A stretch of 64,000 nt of DNA, taken from the NCBI RefSeq assembly GCF_025215495.1, contig NZ_CP104302.1:3924921-3988920 (forward strand), given 5' to 3'. Below are positions 17,642 to 25,555 of this stretch, piece after piece. The stretch comes from Mycolicibacterium brumae. Lineage in GTDB: Bacteria; Actinomycetota; Actinomycetes; Mycobacteriales; Mycobacteriaceae. The notes below the pieces were generated by a model that did no database searches, had not been told where the DNA came from, and worked only from the letters and a program-made list of their open reading frames with translations. Each line of letters opens with the position of its first letter. The stretch's first letter is position 1. The translations under genes were made by a program, and so were the position numbers.

Positions 17642-18786
17642 AGTCCGCTGCCGTGATCGAGAACGCCTGCGGCCACGAGCGCTCGGCGAGCGTCCGCCAC
17701 GCTCAGGTGCGAATACGTGTCACCGGTCGTGGCGATCGAGGCGTGTCCGAGCAACTTGCTGACCACCTCGACCGCGACTCCACGACGCAGCAGGCTCGTC
17801 GCGTATGTATGACGGAATACGTGCGGGGAAAACCGGATTCCTGTCCTGGAACGAAGCCGCAGCGTCAAGTCGTGAACGCTGCGGTAGGTCATCGGCGCCC
17901 CCACCGGATCGGCCCACAGATTGACGAAGACATAATCGCTATCGAGATCGCCGTACTCGACATGCAGGTAATCGCAATACATGCGAATCAGACGGCCCGG
18001 CACCGGAACTTGACGCGAACCGGACTTGGCCCGCGCCCCATTGGTATTCGCCCGGCCCACCACCGACACCACGCACGCAGCGGCGTCAATGTCCTCATGG
18101 CGCAATCCCAGAGCCTCCCCAATACGCAGCCCGGTCTCGGCCAGCACAGTGAACAACAACCGGTCCCGCAGCCGCTCGCACGACTCCAGCACCGCCGCCA
18201 CCTGCTGCTCATCCAGTGTCGACGGCAACTGCTTGTCGGCGCGCAACCGGATCCTGCTGGTCCGCTCCGGTCGAGAACCCAAGTGCGCCAACAAAGGCCG
18301 CCACGAGCTACCGCCAGACCTGCGTCGCTGCCACGTCACCAAAAGATCACCCAGATCGACACCGTGACGCTGATGGAACTCATAGAACGCCGACACCGCC
18401 GACAGTTTCCGGTTCACCGTGGCCTCTGAGCACCCCGCCGACGCCAGGGTCGGCAGCGCCACCACGTTAGGCACATCCCGACTCTCTGGCCCCAGTCTCA
18501 GCCAGGCGACGAACCGGCCCACATCCTCCAGACGCACATTCGACCACACCAGACCCGCCCGGGCACAAAACGCGAACCAGTCCCGAAGATCATGGGCATA
18601 CGCACGCACGGTGTTGACGGAGCGTTCCACCGCATGCAGATGAGCCAGGAACGCCTCGACCGGCTCCACCGTGCACGCATCGGCACCCACCACCGTCCAC
18701 GATTCCAGATCGCCGAACGGCATCACCACCCGCTGCACCACGTAACCCGGCGAGGGCGTCATGGACACTAAAGATAACCGGTCCAC
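17638..18786 (-). CDS. tnpA: Tn554-family recombinase TnpA
   Basis: 382 aa, close to the 361 aa of Tn554 TnpA. The N-terminal core-binding domain contains RSVNTVRAYAHDLRDWFAFC. All catalytic residues of tyrosine recombinases are visible: AETGLRIGEALGL, FSPHVFRHTYATSLL and LLGHASIATTGDTYSHL. The GTG start at 18786 lies 72 bp from the element end; an ATG at 18762 is the alternative, and neither has a strong ribosome-binding site. Confidence 0.9.
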   Translation of the reverse strand: MDRLSLVSMTPSPGYVVQRVVMPFGDLESWTVVGADACTVEPVEAFLAHLHAVERSVNTVRAYAHDLRDWFAFCARAGLVWSNVRLEDVGRFVAWLRLGPESRDVPNVVALPTLASAGCSEATVNRKLSAVSAFYEFHQRHGVDLGDLLVTWQRRRSGGSSWRPLLAHLGSRPERTSRIRLRADKQLPSTLDEQQVAAVLESCERLRDRLLFTVLAETGLRIGEALGLRHEDIDAAACVVSVVGRANTNGARAKSGSRQVPVPGRLIRMYCDYLHVEYGDLDSDYVFVNLWADPVGAPMTYRSVHDLTLRLRSRTGIRFSPHVFRHTYATSLLRRGVAVEVVSKLLGHASIATTGDTYSHLSVADARRALVAAGVLDHGSGL

Positions 18787-18858
18787 GACGAAATACCCTG
18801 AGCCTCAAAGGGTGTGTCGACTACATCAAAGACACCCAACCAATGGGCTGTAGATAAC

Positions 18859-19098
18859 ACGCTCCATCCGCAGCTCAGCGACCTCACCGCGCAGGCGTTT
18901 GAGCTCCTCGACATCGTCGCGGCTCAACTCCCCACGGCCCTCCCGGGCCTCCCGGTCCCGAGTGACCCAATTGCCCAAGGTGCCCTCGTTGACCCCCAGA
19001 TCCCGAGCGACCTGGGCAATCGGCTTACCCGTCTCATGAACGATCCGAACAGCTCCTTCACGGAACTCCCGGTCGTACTTCTTCCGTTTCTCTGACAT
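18859..19098 (-). pseudogene. 5' part of IS3 orfA (HTH DNA-binding protein), interrupted
   Basis: Eighty codons from ATG (19098): MSEKRKKYDREFREGAVRIV followed by PIAQVARDLGVNEGTLGNWV (helix-turn-helix) and a leucine-rich coiled segment ending AELRMER. The native continuation (DVLKRS) is on the far side of element B. The current frame runs 13 codons into the transposon before stopping. OrfA binds IS ends and supplies the N-terminus of the OrfAB transposase, so this IS copy is disabled. Confidence 0.9.
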
Positions 19099-19144
19099 CG
19101 CTACTCCTTATAGCTGATGCCTCTACGGTCTCGGGGGAAGGTCA

Positions 19145-19229
19145 GAATCACGCCGCCGTACTGGTGCGGCTTGTACACCCCGCGCAGCTGGTCAGCGATC
19201 CCCCACACCAAATTGCCCAGCTTGCTCAA
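19145..19229 (-). pseudogene. hsdM: hsdM fragment 1 (N-terminus)
   Basis: From a TTG at 19229 the sequence reads LSKLGNLVWGIADQLRGVYK then PHQYGGVI, the standard N-terminus of this HsdM subfamily. It joins LPFTILRR across the IS3 insertion. GAGGGG eight bases upstream supports the TTG start. The GAA duplication of the IS is the last three bases of this piece. Confidence 0.9.
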
Positions 19230-19330
19230 CCGACGGTCCCCTCTGATCGCACTATCTACTCCAGCATGGCACGCACGCCAGGCGCCGTAGCGAAAATCTG
19301 GGTGCTCCGCTATCGCCAGGTGTCGCCAGA

Positions 19331-19377
19331 TGTTAGGCCGTCCCGGCCTCGTTTGTCGGTAGTGCCTGGTACCTACT
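19331..19377 (+). repeat. Possible orphan IS21-type end
   Basis: The sequence TGTTAGGCCG, then TTTGTCGGTAGTGCCTGGTA, parallels the left end of the intact IS21 copy (TGTTAAGCCG, then TTTCGGTAGCGCCTGTGTA) with a short internal offset. No transposase gene is attached. It could be a relic of an older IS21-family insertion or chance similarity. Confidence 0.35.
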
Positions 19378-19383
19378 CAAGTT

Positions 19384-20463
19384 GTGACGAAGAAGCAGAC
19401 GAGGGTGACGGCGCGGATCGCTGAAACCGGCCGGTTGGTACACGCCGCGAACGACGAGGACTGGGCCTACGTGCATCGCCCGGGCGACCCCGCTCGACCA
19501 ATCCTTCACTGCCCGGAGTTGTCCGCCGGCTGCGCCAATCAACTGACCGCTGTAGAAAATCGGATACGGGCCGACGGGGGTCGTCTGCGCTCGTTCCGCT
19601 TCAGAAGCAGCACTCCGGAAGCACACCGTTGCGAACACGGGGCTGCCGGCGCAGTGCTCGTCCAAGGTAAAGAAAGCGCGGAGCACAAGTGGCTCAAGGA
19701 CTTCGTTTGCGCCACCGCGCGGGACCTTGGATACACGGCGGAAACGGAGTGGCCGTTAGATTCCGGACTTATCGCCGACGTGTGGGTCCACGAAGCGGTC
19801 GCGTGTCAGCGTGTCGAGGCGCAACGCGTGCGCACCGATATCCCTAAACGCACCGATCCGCACACCAGCGTCGTGTGGCTGCTTCGAGAAACAGCCCGCA
19901 ACAACGTAGCCATGAACCGGTATGTCTTCGCCAATCCCTGTGTGCGAGTGAACATCTTCGATTCCGACCGGAGGCCTGTTCAGCCCTGGGCGGAGCCAGC
20001 CGCGACCTACAGTATCTGCGCGTACGCTACGGTCCTTCGGCTTTCCAAGACACCGACTGCCGACTGTGATTTCTTCGAGACCGGGGAGCTGCCGCTGCGT
20101 ACGTTCCTCCGCGAGGTGTGGTCCGGTGATCGTTCTTGGATGGACGACCGTACGGTTTACAAGTTCGCCAGCAGGGTGCGCGCAAACGACCTCGAAGAAC
20201 GACAGATGTGGCTGCAGCGCCGGCAGGAGCAGGCCGCAGCACAGGCGGCGGCGACGATCGCGGCTGATAGAAGGAACCAAGAACGGCACCGGCTTTCTAC
20301 GCGGCCGAACCTTCAGCCCACGCAGAAACCTGTACCGCGGCCGCATAAACCACCGGTGACAGCGCCGCTGAGTTCGTTACCTCGTGCTGAGGGCCAGCCG
20401 ACGGACCCTGCGCGCCCGTTGTCGGTGTGGCGACGTTTCGTCGATTGGCTCGTCGGCCGCTAG
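19384..20463 (+). CDS. CoiA-like nuclease-domain protein
   Basis: 359 aa from a GTG. The central part resembles the competence-protein CoiA nuclease fold (PD-(D/E)XK type): ESAEHKWLKDFVC, then SGLIADVWVHEAVACQRVEAQ, giving the expected E/H, D and ExQ-type residues. The first 100 residues include cysteines (HCPELSAGC, HRCEHG) that may bind metal. The C-terminal 80 residues are Ala/Gln-rich and then Pro/basic, probably disordered. The gene diverges from the dead hsdM promoter region and sits alone between two insertion sites, so it may be a defence or mobile-element nuclease. True competence function is not implied. Confidence 0.5.
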   Translation: MTKKQTRVTARIAETGRLVHAANDEDWAYVHRPGDPARPILHCPELSAGCANQLTAVENRIRADGGRLRSFRFRSSTPEAHRCEHGAAGAVLVQGKESAEHKWLKDFVCATARDLGYTAETEWPLDSGLIADVWVHEAVACQRVEAQRVRTDIPKRTDPHTSVVWLLRETARNNVAMNRYVFANPCVRVNIFDSDRRPVQPWAEPAATYSICAYATVLRLSKTPTADCDFFETGELPLRTFLREVWSGDRSWMDDRTVYKFASRVRANDLEERQMWLQRRQEQAAAQAAATIAADRRNQERHRLSTRPNLQPTQKPVPRPHKPPVTAPLSSLPRAEGQPTDPARPLSVWRRFVDWLVGR

Positions 20464-20554
20464 CTGTACGTCTCAGGAACCTGGCAAATCCACCATCATT
20501 CGTAAGATCCCGCCGCGGTAAGTGAGGAGCTACAACAGCAGCGGTATGTGTCGA

Positions 20555-22324
20555 GCCTGAGTTAGGACATTTGGCTTAGTGAGCCACGCCGAGGCATCTG
20601 AGGATTTCCTGCGCTGAGCTGGGGATTTCGGGTGGGAAGGTGTGGGTGGTGCCGTTGATGGCGATGGTGGCGCTGCGTAGCGGCCGGAGTCCTTTGACGA
20701 CTTTGGCGATGGATTCCCCGGTGCGGGACTGGATGGCGTGGGAGACCGCGAGGGCGGCGAAGACGATCGTGAGGTGCGCTTCGATGGTTTCGCGCTGGCG
20801 GTGCCAGATGGGCCGGGCGGCGAGGTCGGAAGTCGACATCCGAAACGACTTCTCCACGTGCCACAAGTCGTGGTATTTCGCCATGACTTCAGCCGCCTTC
20901 ATGGTCGTGACCTGCACGTTCGTGACGTAACCTTTTAGCCCGACGAGGGATTGAGCCCGGGCCAGAGCTGCCTGGTCGAGGTGACGGTCTTTGCCGCTGA
21001 CTTTGACGAACCGCGCCGTTTTCGCCGGCTTGGCGCCGTCGACGATGTCTTTGGCGCGGGCTTCCTGGGCGGCCAGGGTTTTCTGGTCGCGGCGGGCCCG
21101 TTTGGCGGAGTACGCCCAGATCGCCCGCCACGCGCCAGCGTGGGTTTCGGGGTCCCAGACGGGTTCGCCGCGTTTGCTGCGGTCGTTGACGTTCTTGTTG
21201 TTGCCGTGCCGAGGCGTGACGGTGTCGATGACCTGCCCGTCGGTGAAGGCGTCGCCGTTCCAGTGGAAATGGGACTCCAGATCGGCGGGGGCCTTCGTGG
21301 CGCGGGAGCCGACGATGAACGACAGCCCCAGTTCGTCGAGGTCTTTGAGATTCGAGGAGGAAAGCATGCCGGCGTCGGCTGCCACGACCATCTCCGTTTC
21401 GCCGAGCTTGTGGCGATCCAGGAAGCTGCGGATGACGGGCACGATGGTGGTGGTCTCGGCGGTGTTGCCTTCGTAGCAGCCGATTTCCAGTGGGAACCCG
21501 GTCCGGTCGACAAGCAGTCCGACCACAATTTGAGGGTCGACCTTCCTGTCCTTTGAATACCCTACTTTGGGCAGGTCATCCTCATTTTCTGCTTCCCACC
21601 AAAGTGTGGTCACATCGTAGAGAATCAGCGACAGCGCACCGCAGTCACGGGCGTAGGCGAAACACTTCTCAGCAACGGTGTCGCGGTACTTGCCGGGGCC
21701 AACTTCATTGAGGTGGCGCTGGATCGTCCGATAGGACCGCGGTGCCGCACCCAGGTCTGCCAGCACCCGCACGGAATCCAGCTTGCTGGTCGGCTCGACG
21801 ATCCGGGCGATCACCAGATCCCGGAACACCTCATCGTCGATCTCGCCGAATCCGAGCCAGTCATAGACCGCGCCCACGGTGTCATACAGCAGCCGTGAGC
21901 AGGTGCCCGTCGTCCGCCCAGGCGGTGCCGGGGCGGACGCGCGAGCCGACCGCGTCGGGGCGGCGCCGGGCGCCGGAAGGGTTTGCTGCCGGTGATCAGC
22001 GACATCATCGACCCGAGCCGTGCGGGCCGGCGCTTCGAAGTCCAGCGTCTCCTGATCCCCGTCCAGCATCTGCCGGGCCCTCTCCAGCAGAATCCCCAGC
22101 TCAGCATCGGTGTGTGCCGAGCCGACATGGGCGACGAGCTCATCACGGCGACCCGCTTTGCGCATCACCTGGACCGCCACAGCCCCAGATCCGGTGCGGA
22201 CCTTGCGGATGAACACCCCCGAAACCTACCCGCTTAGTAAGCCAAAATCCCCACCCAGAACAGCAACACCGCAGGTCACGAACCCACGACAAAAGTTACC
22301 GACGAGTAATGTCCTAACTCAGGC
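20555..22324 (-). mobile_element. IS1634-type insertion sequence (1770 bp)
   Basis: Perfect 17-bp inverted ends GCCTGAGTTAGGACATT (20555-20571, and inverted at 22308-22324) enclose one transposase gene. I see no clear direct repeat in the flanks (…TGTCGA on the left, AAGATG on the right). The element separates the CoiA-like gene from the conserved dnaB region. Confidence 0.9.
20576..22216 (-). CDS. IS1634-family (IS4 superfamily) transposase
   Basis: 546 aa from a GTG. The DDE catalytic residues are in LILYDVTTLWWEAEN, EMVVAADAGMLSSSNL and HDLWHVEKSFRMSTSD, the last containing the glutamate of the YREK-like signature. The N-terminus (MFIRKVRTGSGAVAVQV) is typical of the IS1634 group. The gene fills almost the whole element, with stop and start 21 and 108 bp from the ends. 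No disruption is visible, so the copy may be functional. Confidence 0.92.
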   Translation of the reverse strand: MFIRKVRTGSGAVAVQVMRKAGRRDELVAHVGSAHTDAELGILLERARQMLDGDQETLDFEAPARTARVDDVADHRQQTLPAPGAAPTRSARASAPAPPGRTTGTCSRLLYDTVGAVYDWLGFGEIDDEVFRDLVIARIVEPTSKLDSVRVLADLGAAPRSYRTIQRHLNEVGPGKYRDTVAEKCFAYARDCGALSLILYDVTTLWWEAENEDDLPKVGYSKDRKVDPQIVVGLLVDRTGFPLEIGCYEGNTAETTTIVPVIRSFLDRHKLGETEMVVAADAGMLSSSNLKDLDELGLSFIVGSRATKAPADLESHFHWNGDAFTDGQVIDTVTPRHGNNKNVNDRSKRGEPVWDPETHAGAWRAIWAYSAKRARRDQKTLAAQEARAKDIVDGAKPAKTARFVKVSGKDRHLDQAALARAQSLVGLKGYVTNVQVTTMKAAEVMAKYHDLWHVEKSFRMSTSDLAARPIWHRQRETIEAHLTIVFAALAVSHAIQSRTGESIAKVVKGLRPLRSATIAINGTTHTFPPEIPSSAQEILRCLGVAH

Positions 22325-22474
22325 AAGATGAGCGTGACTAGGGTCGCGTCTGTTACGTGGCCCTCAGGTCCCTGCGCAACCAGCCCGGCCTTTGCCCAGC
22401 GCTACGCGCCAACCTTGTTAAACAACACCCCGTGTCCTGCTAATCCTCGCTGCATCTCGACAACCGCACTAGGC

Positions 22475-24265
22475 CTAACGAGCCATGTTTGTGAAGCGCG
22501 ACAAATGCAATTGATGCGCAACGGTGATGGTCGCTGTAGGACCATTTCTGTGTTTACCGAGAATAATATCCGCTTCGCCACCGCGGGGGTCATCGCGATC
22601 AAATGCGTCGGGCCTATGCAATAGCATTACCATATCCGCATCCTGCTCCAAACTGCCTGATTCACGCAGGTCAGACACCTGCGGACGCTTATCCGTGCGC
22701 TGCTCGGGCCCGCGGTTCAGCTGGCTGATCGCGACCACCGGAACATGCAGTTCCTTGGCCATCAGTTTCAGGCTGCGGGAAAAGTCGGACACTTCCTGCT
22801 GGCGCGATTCGTATTTCTTGCCGGACGTCATCAGCTGCATGTAGTCCACCACAATGAGCCGCAGATCCGATTTCTGCGCCAGCCGGCGGGCCTTGGCCCG
22901 GATCTCCATCATGGTGAGGTTCGGCGAGTCGTCGATGAACAGCGGGGCCTCGCTGATCTCGCTCATCCGCCGCGCCAGCTTGGTCCAGTCGTCGTCGCTC
23001 ATCCGGCCCGACCGCATGTCGCCGAGCTTGATCTTGGCTTCGGCGGACAGCAGCCGCATGACGATCTCGGACTTGCTCATTTCCAGGCTGAAGATGACGC
23101 TGGCGAGCTGGTTCTTAATGGAGCAGGACCGCATGAAGTCCAGGCCCAGCGTCGAGTTGTGGGTCGGGATCATGCCGCGGCCGGCCAGGTACAGATGCTC
23201 GGCGTTGTCGACCTCCACGCAGCGGACCGGCACGCTGGGCAGCCGCCGCACCGAGGTGATCTGCGCGACCGGGGTCAGCACCGTCGAGCGCCCGCTGCCG
23301 CCGGCCACCGTGATGGCGTGCCAGCCCGCCCGCAGGCTCGCGGTGGTCACGATGCCCTCGCCGGTGGGCCACTGGTGCTGGGCGTCGGCCACGATCGTGG
23401 TGCCGTCGCAGAACTCGACCTCGAAGCACGGCCGACCGCGCATCACAGGGGTCGCGGCGACCACCTGCGTCGGCTCGCCCTCGGCGTCGAGCAGATGGTC
23501 GCCGACGGCGACCTCGCCCATGGTGGTCCAGCCGTTGGGGGTCGGCAGCGGGGTGTCCAGGGCCAGCGCCTTACCCACACCGGGCCGGGCGGCGATGATG
23601 ATCATCTGGCCGGCGTGCAGGCCGTTGGTGATGTCATCGAGCTCGGTGAAACCGGTGGGGACGCCGCGGGCGATTCCGCCGTTGGAGGCGATCGCGTCGA
23701 TCTCGTCCATGGTGGGCTGCAGCAGCTCCTCCAGCGGCAGGAAGTCCTCGCTGGTGCGGCGATCACTGACGTCGAACATCTCGGCCTGCGCGCGGTCCAC
23801 CACGTCGTAGACGTCGGCGCCGTCGGCGCCGGCGTAGCCGTACTGCACCACCCGGGTGCCGGCCTCGATCAGGCGGCGCAGCAGGGCCTTCTCGGCCACG
23901 ATTCCGGCGTAGTAGCCGGCGTTGGCGGCGGTGGGCACCGTGGAGATCAGGGTGTGCAGGTACGGCGCCCCGCCGACCCGGCGCAACAGCCCGCGCCGGT
24001 CCAGCTCGGCGGCGACGGTGACGGCGTCGGCCGGCTCACCGCGGCCGTAGAGGTCCAGGATCGCGTCGTAGACGTTCTGGTGGTTGGGCCGGTAGAAGTC
24101 CCCCGGGCGGAGCCGCTCCAACACGTCGGCGATGGCGTCCTTGCTCAGCAGCATGCCGCCGAGCACGGACTGCTCGGCGGCCATGTCCTGCGGCGGCTGC
24201 CGACCGAAATCCTCGCCTGGCGGCTCATCCATTTCCGGGTGTCCCAGATCGTCGACTACGGCCAT
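22475..24265 (-). CDS. dnaB: Replicative DNA helicase DnaB with mini-intein
   Basis: 596 aa including a 138-aa intein. The N-terminal domain (DnaG and helicase-loader contacts) covers residues 25-180. The RecA-like motor has Walker A split by the intein (ARPGVGK before it, STLGLDF after it), Walker B LIVVDYMQL, and the R-finger region QRTDKRPQVSDLRESGS. After splicing the mature helicase is about 458 aa, the usual bacterial size. The ATG has a strong GGAGGAGGT upstream. It unwinds DNA as a hexamer at the fork. It is the first conserved core gene next to the mobile island. No strong 3' terminator is seen in the 150 bp before the IS. Confidence 0.97.
   Translation of the reverse strand: MAVVDDLGHPEMDEPPGEDFGRQPPQDMAAEQSVLGGMLLSKDAIADVLERLRPGDFYRPNHQNVYDAILDLYGRGEPADAVTVAAELDRRGLLRRVGGAPYLHTLISTVPTAANAGYYAGIVAEKALLRRLIEAGTRVVQYGYAGADGADVYDVVDRAQAEMFDVSDRRTSEDFLPLEELLQPTMDEIDAIASNGGIARGVPTGFTELDDITNGLHAGQMIIIAARPGVGKALALDTPLPTPNGWTTMGEVAVGDHLLDAEGEPTQVVAATPVMRGRPCFEVEFCDGTTIVADAQHQWPTGEGIVTTASLRAGWHAITVAGGSGRSTVLTPVAQITSVRRLPSVPVRCVEVDNAEHLYLAGRGMIPTHNSTLGLDFMRSCSIKNQLASVIFSLEMSKSEIVMRLLSAEAKIKLGDMRSGRMSDDDWTKLARRMSEISEAPLFIDDSPNLTMMEIRAKARRLAQKSDLRLIVVDYMQLMTSGKKYESRQQEVSDFSRSLKLMAKELHVPVVAISQLNRGPEQRTDKRPQVSDLRESGSLEQDADMVMLLHRPDAFDRDDPRGGEADIILGKHRNGPTATITVAHQLHLSRFTNMAR
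23156..23569 (-). other. Class 3 mini-intein in DnaB (138 aa)
   Basis: It is inserted in the P-loop between GVGK and STLG (precursor residues 233-370). It starts with Ala (ALALDTPLPTPNGW) instead of Cys/Ser and ends PTHN before Ser+1. Block B has H65 in ADAQHQW. The class 3 'WCT' triad is present: W67, C117 and T136. No homing-endonuclease motifs occur. The layout matches the M. smegmatis DnaB1 intein, known to splice through a branched intermediate formed by the block F cysteine. Confidence 0.93.
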
Positions 24266-24423
24266 CTGCGATACCTCCTCCCACCGAACACAGGTTCGAA
24301 GCCAGTTGTTTTGACGGTACGTTTCCGCACCGACAAACTTCGGTTCGATCCCCCCCGACTACGCCCGCGCGCGTCCGCGCTCGCTCGACACTAGACGTTG
24401 CTGGAGCCGGGGCAAATCGCCCC

Positions 24424-24499
24424 TGTGGATAACCCTGTGAGCGCCATGTGGATAGCGCAGGACAGCTGTGTTGAACCGTTGGGGAGAACTTGTGGACAG
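24424..24499 (+). promoter_or_regulatory. Cluster of three DnaA-box-like sites upstream of dnaB
   Basis: TGTGGATAA (24424-24432) is the perfect complement of the TTATCCACA box. TGTGGATAG (24447-24455) and TGTGGACAG (24491-24499) each differ at one position from TGTGGATAA/TGTGGACAA. All three have the same orientation. They lie 160-235 bp upstream of dnaB, so DnaA could act on dnaB expression or load locally. Confidence 0.6.
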
Positions 24500-24696
24500 T
24501 CGCCTGCGACATTCACATCTTCGCTGGTCAACGCGCCATAACGTGACTTAGCACTTGTGAGTCAAGATCGCTACGGCGTGTCGGTCCGGGTGGCCATTTC
24601 GGGCGTGTTGAGTTGCTTCGCCACCGCCGCCAGGTGAACAAACGGCGGACAAACCGGCCTAACTTACTCGCGGGTCACTTCGCCAGCGCCCACAGC

Positions 24697-24740
24697 AAAC
24701 ACCCGGGTGGGGGCCCTGAGGCCCCCACCGGGGTGTATTG
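24697..24740 (-). terminator. Strong hairpin terminator after rplI
   Basis: A perfect 10-bp stem (GGTGGGGGCC with loop CTGA) is extended after a single mismatch by about six further pairs (AACACCC with GGGTGT). It lies 20 bp downstream of the rplI stop. The symmetric stem could also stop transcription from the other side. Confidence 0.85.
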
Positions 24741-24759
24741 GCTATCGAGCCGGTTACCG

Positions 24760-25221
24760 CTACTTGCCTTCCGGCACCACGTTCAGGTTGATGACGGCCT
24801 TCAGGTCGTGCGGCAGGTGCACCTCGACCTTGTGCTCGCCGATCGCCTTGATGTGCAGCTTCGGCAGGTGCAGGTGGCGCTTCTCGAGGTTCGGGCCGCC
24901 GGCCTTCTTCACTGCGTTGACGATGTGCGCGGCGGTGACCGAGCCGAACAGCTTTCCGCCGTCGCCGGAGGTCTTCACCGGCAGCGTGACGGAGTCCAGG
25001 CCCTCGACCGCGTCTTTGATCTCACGCGCGTGATCGAGGTCGCGGACGGACTTGGCCTCCTGGGCGCGACGGATGTCGTCGGCCTGGCGCTGGGCGCCCC
25101 GGGTGGCCACGATGGCCAGCCCGCGCGGGAGCAGGTAGTTACGGCCGTATCCGTCCTTCACCTCGACGGTGTCACCGGCCGAACCGAGGTGGTCCACCTC
25201 GGTGGTCAGGATGAGCTTCAT
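24760..25221 (-). CDS. rplI: 50S ribosomal protein L9
   Basis: 153 aa. It begins [20 protein letters not shown] and [14 protein letters not shown], the hallmark L9 N-terminal domain that binds 23S rRNA. A long central helix and a C-terminal domain ending [11 protein letters not shown] follow. Last gene of the rpsF-ssb-rpsR-rplI operon, 32 bp after rpsR, with a strong terminator beyond. The frame is open upstream, but ATG 25221 is the family start. Confidence 0.97.
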   Translation of the reverse strand: MKLILTTEVDHLGSAGDTVEVKDGYGRNYLLPRGLAIVATRGAQRQADDIRRAQEAKSVRDLDHAREIKDAVEGLDSVTLPVKTSGDGGKLFGSVTAAHIVNAVKKAGGPNLEKRHLHLPKLHIKAIGEHKVEVHLPHDLKAVINLNVVPEGK

Positions 25222-25253
25222 GTTCGTACTTTCGTTCTGCGGCCAGCCTGCGG

Positions 25254-25508
25254 CTAGCGGGTGGAAGAGGTGAACGGCAGCAGGGCGACCTCGCGGGCGT
25301 TCTTGACCGCGACGGCGATGTCGCGCTGGTGCTGCACGCAGTTGCCGGTCACCCGACGGGCCCGGATCTTGCCGCGGTCGCTGATGTAGGTGCGCAGCAG
25401 CGAGGTGTCCTTGTAGTCGATCTCCTGCCCCTTCTTGGAGCAGAACACGCACTTGCGAGTCTTGACGGGCTTCTCGGGAGCCGGTCGCCTCTTGTTGGCC
25501 TTGGCCAT
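25254..25508 (-). CDS. rpsR: 30S ribosomal protein S18 (zinc-binding C+ form)
   Basis: 84 aa. KCVFCSKKG supplies a CxxC pair and a third cysteine is in TGNCVQHQ, so this is the zinc-binding type rather than the cysteine-free paralogue that mycobacteria express under zinc limitation. RNA-binding residues such as [15 protein letters not shown] are typical. S18 pairs with S6 on the small-subunit platform, matching its place in the operon with rpsF. It is 47 bp downstream of ssb. Confidence 0.97.
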   Translation of the reverse strand: MAKANKRRPAPEKPVKTRKCVFCSKKGQEIDYKDTSLLRTYISDRGKIRARRVTGNCVQHQRDIAVAVKNAREVALLPFTSSTR

Positions 25509-25555
25509 GGATCAATCTCTTTCTGAAAAGTGGGTCGAAATGTCGATATCTGGTG

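Larger units (their letters stand above)
14981..18858 (-). mobile_element. Complete Tn554-family transposon (element B, 3878 bp, no cargo)
   Basis: It is bounded by 13-bp imperfect inverted ends, GTTATCTTCAGCC at 14981-14993 and GTTATCTACAGCC read inward from 18858. It contains only three genes, tnpA-tnpB-tnpC, in the Tn554 order with overlapping or nearly overlapping ends. It sits inside orfA of the IS3 element, next to a GATGTC sequence in the target. No simple target duplication is seen, as expected for tyrosine-recombinase transposons. Everything needed for mobility appears intact. Confidence 0.88.
13964..19144 (-). mobile_element. IS3-family insertion sequence in hsdM, itself split by a Tn554-family transposon
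   Basis: The ends are near-identical inverted repeats, TGAGCTTCCCCCGAAATCG at 13964 and TGACCTTCCCCCGAGACCG read inward from 19144. A 3-bp GAA duplication flanks it (13961-13963 and 19145-19147), and deleting it joins hsdM codons precisely (GVI-LPFT). Without the 3878-bp inserted transposon the IS is about 1303 bp, normal for IS3. orfA lies at the high-coordinate end and orfB at the low end, both on the minus strand. Confidence 0.92.
24266..24759. other. dnaB-rplI intergenic region (494 bp)
   Basis: No gene is seen. It holds the dnaB ribosome-binding site (near 24273-24282), three DnaA-box-like 9-mers (24424-24499) and the strong rplI terminator hairpin (24697-24740). The stretch between about 24500 and 24690 shows no recognisable element. 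Confidence 0.7.

Noticed and set aside
20464..22330. Target duplication for the IS1634-type element
   Set aside because: The flanking bases do not form a convincing direct repeat on either choice of end.
22328..22474. A small plus-strand gene between the IS1634-type element and dnaB
   Set aside because: The frame runs antisense into the dnaB 3' end, has no ribosome-binding site of note, and no recognisable sequence.
22745..24394. A 549-codon frame antisense to dnaB
   Set aside because: It mirrors the dnaB codon pattern and has no family resemblance; typical shadow frame in high-GC DNA.
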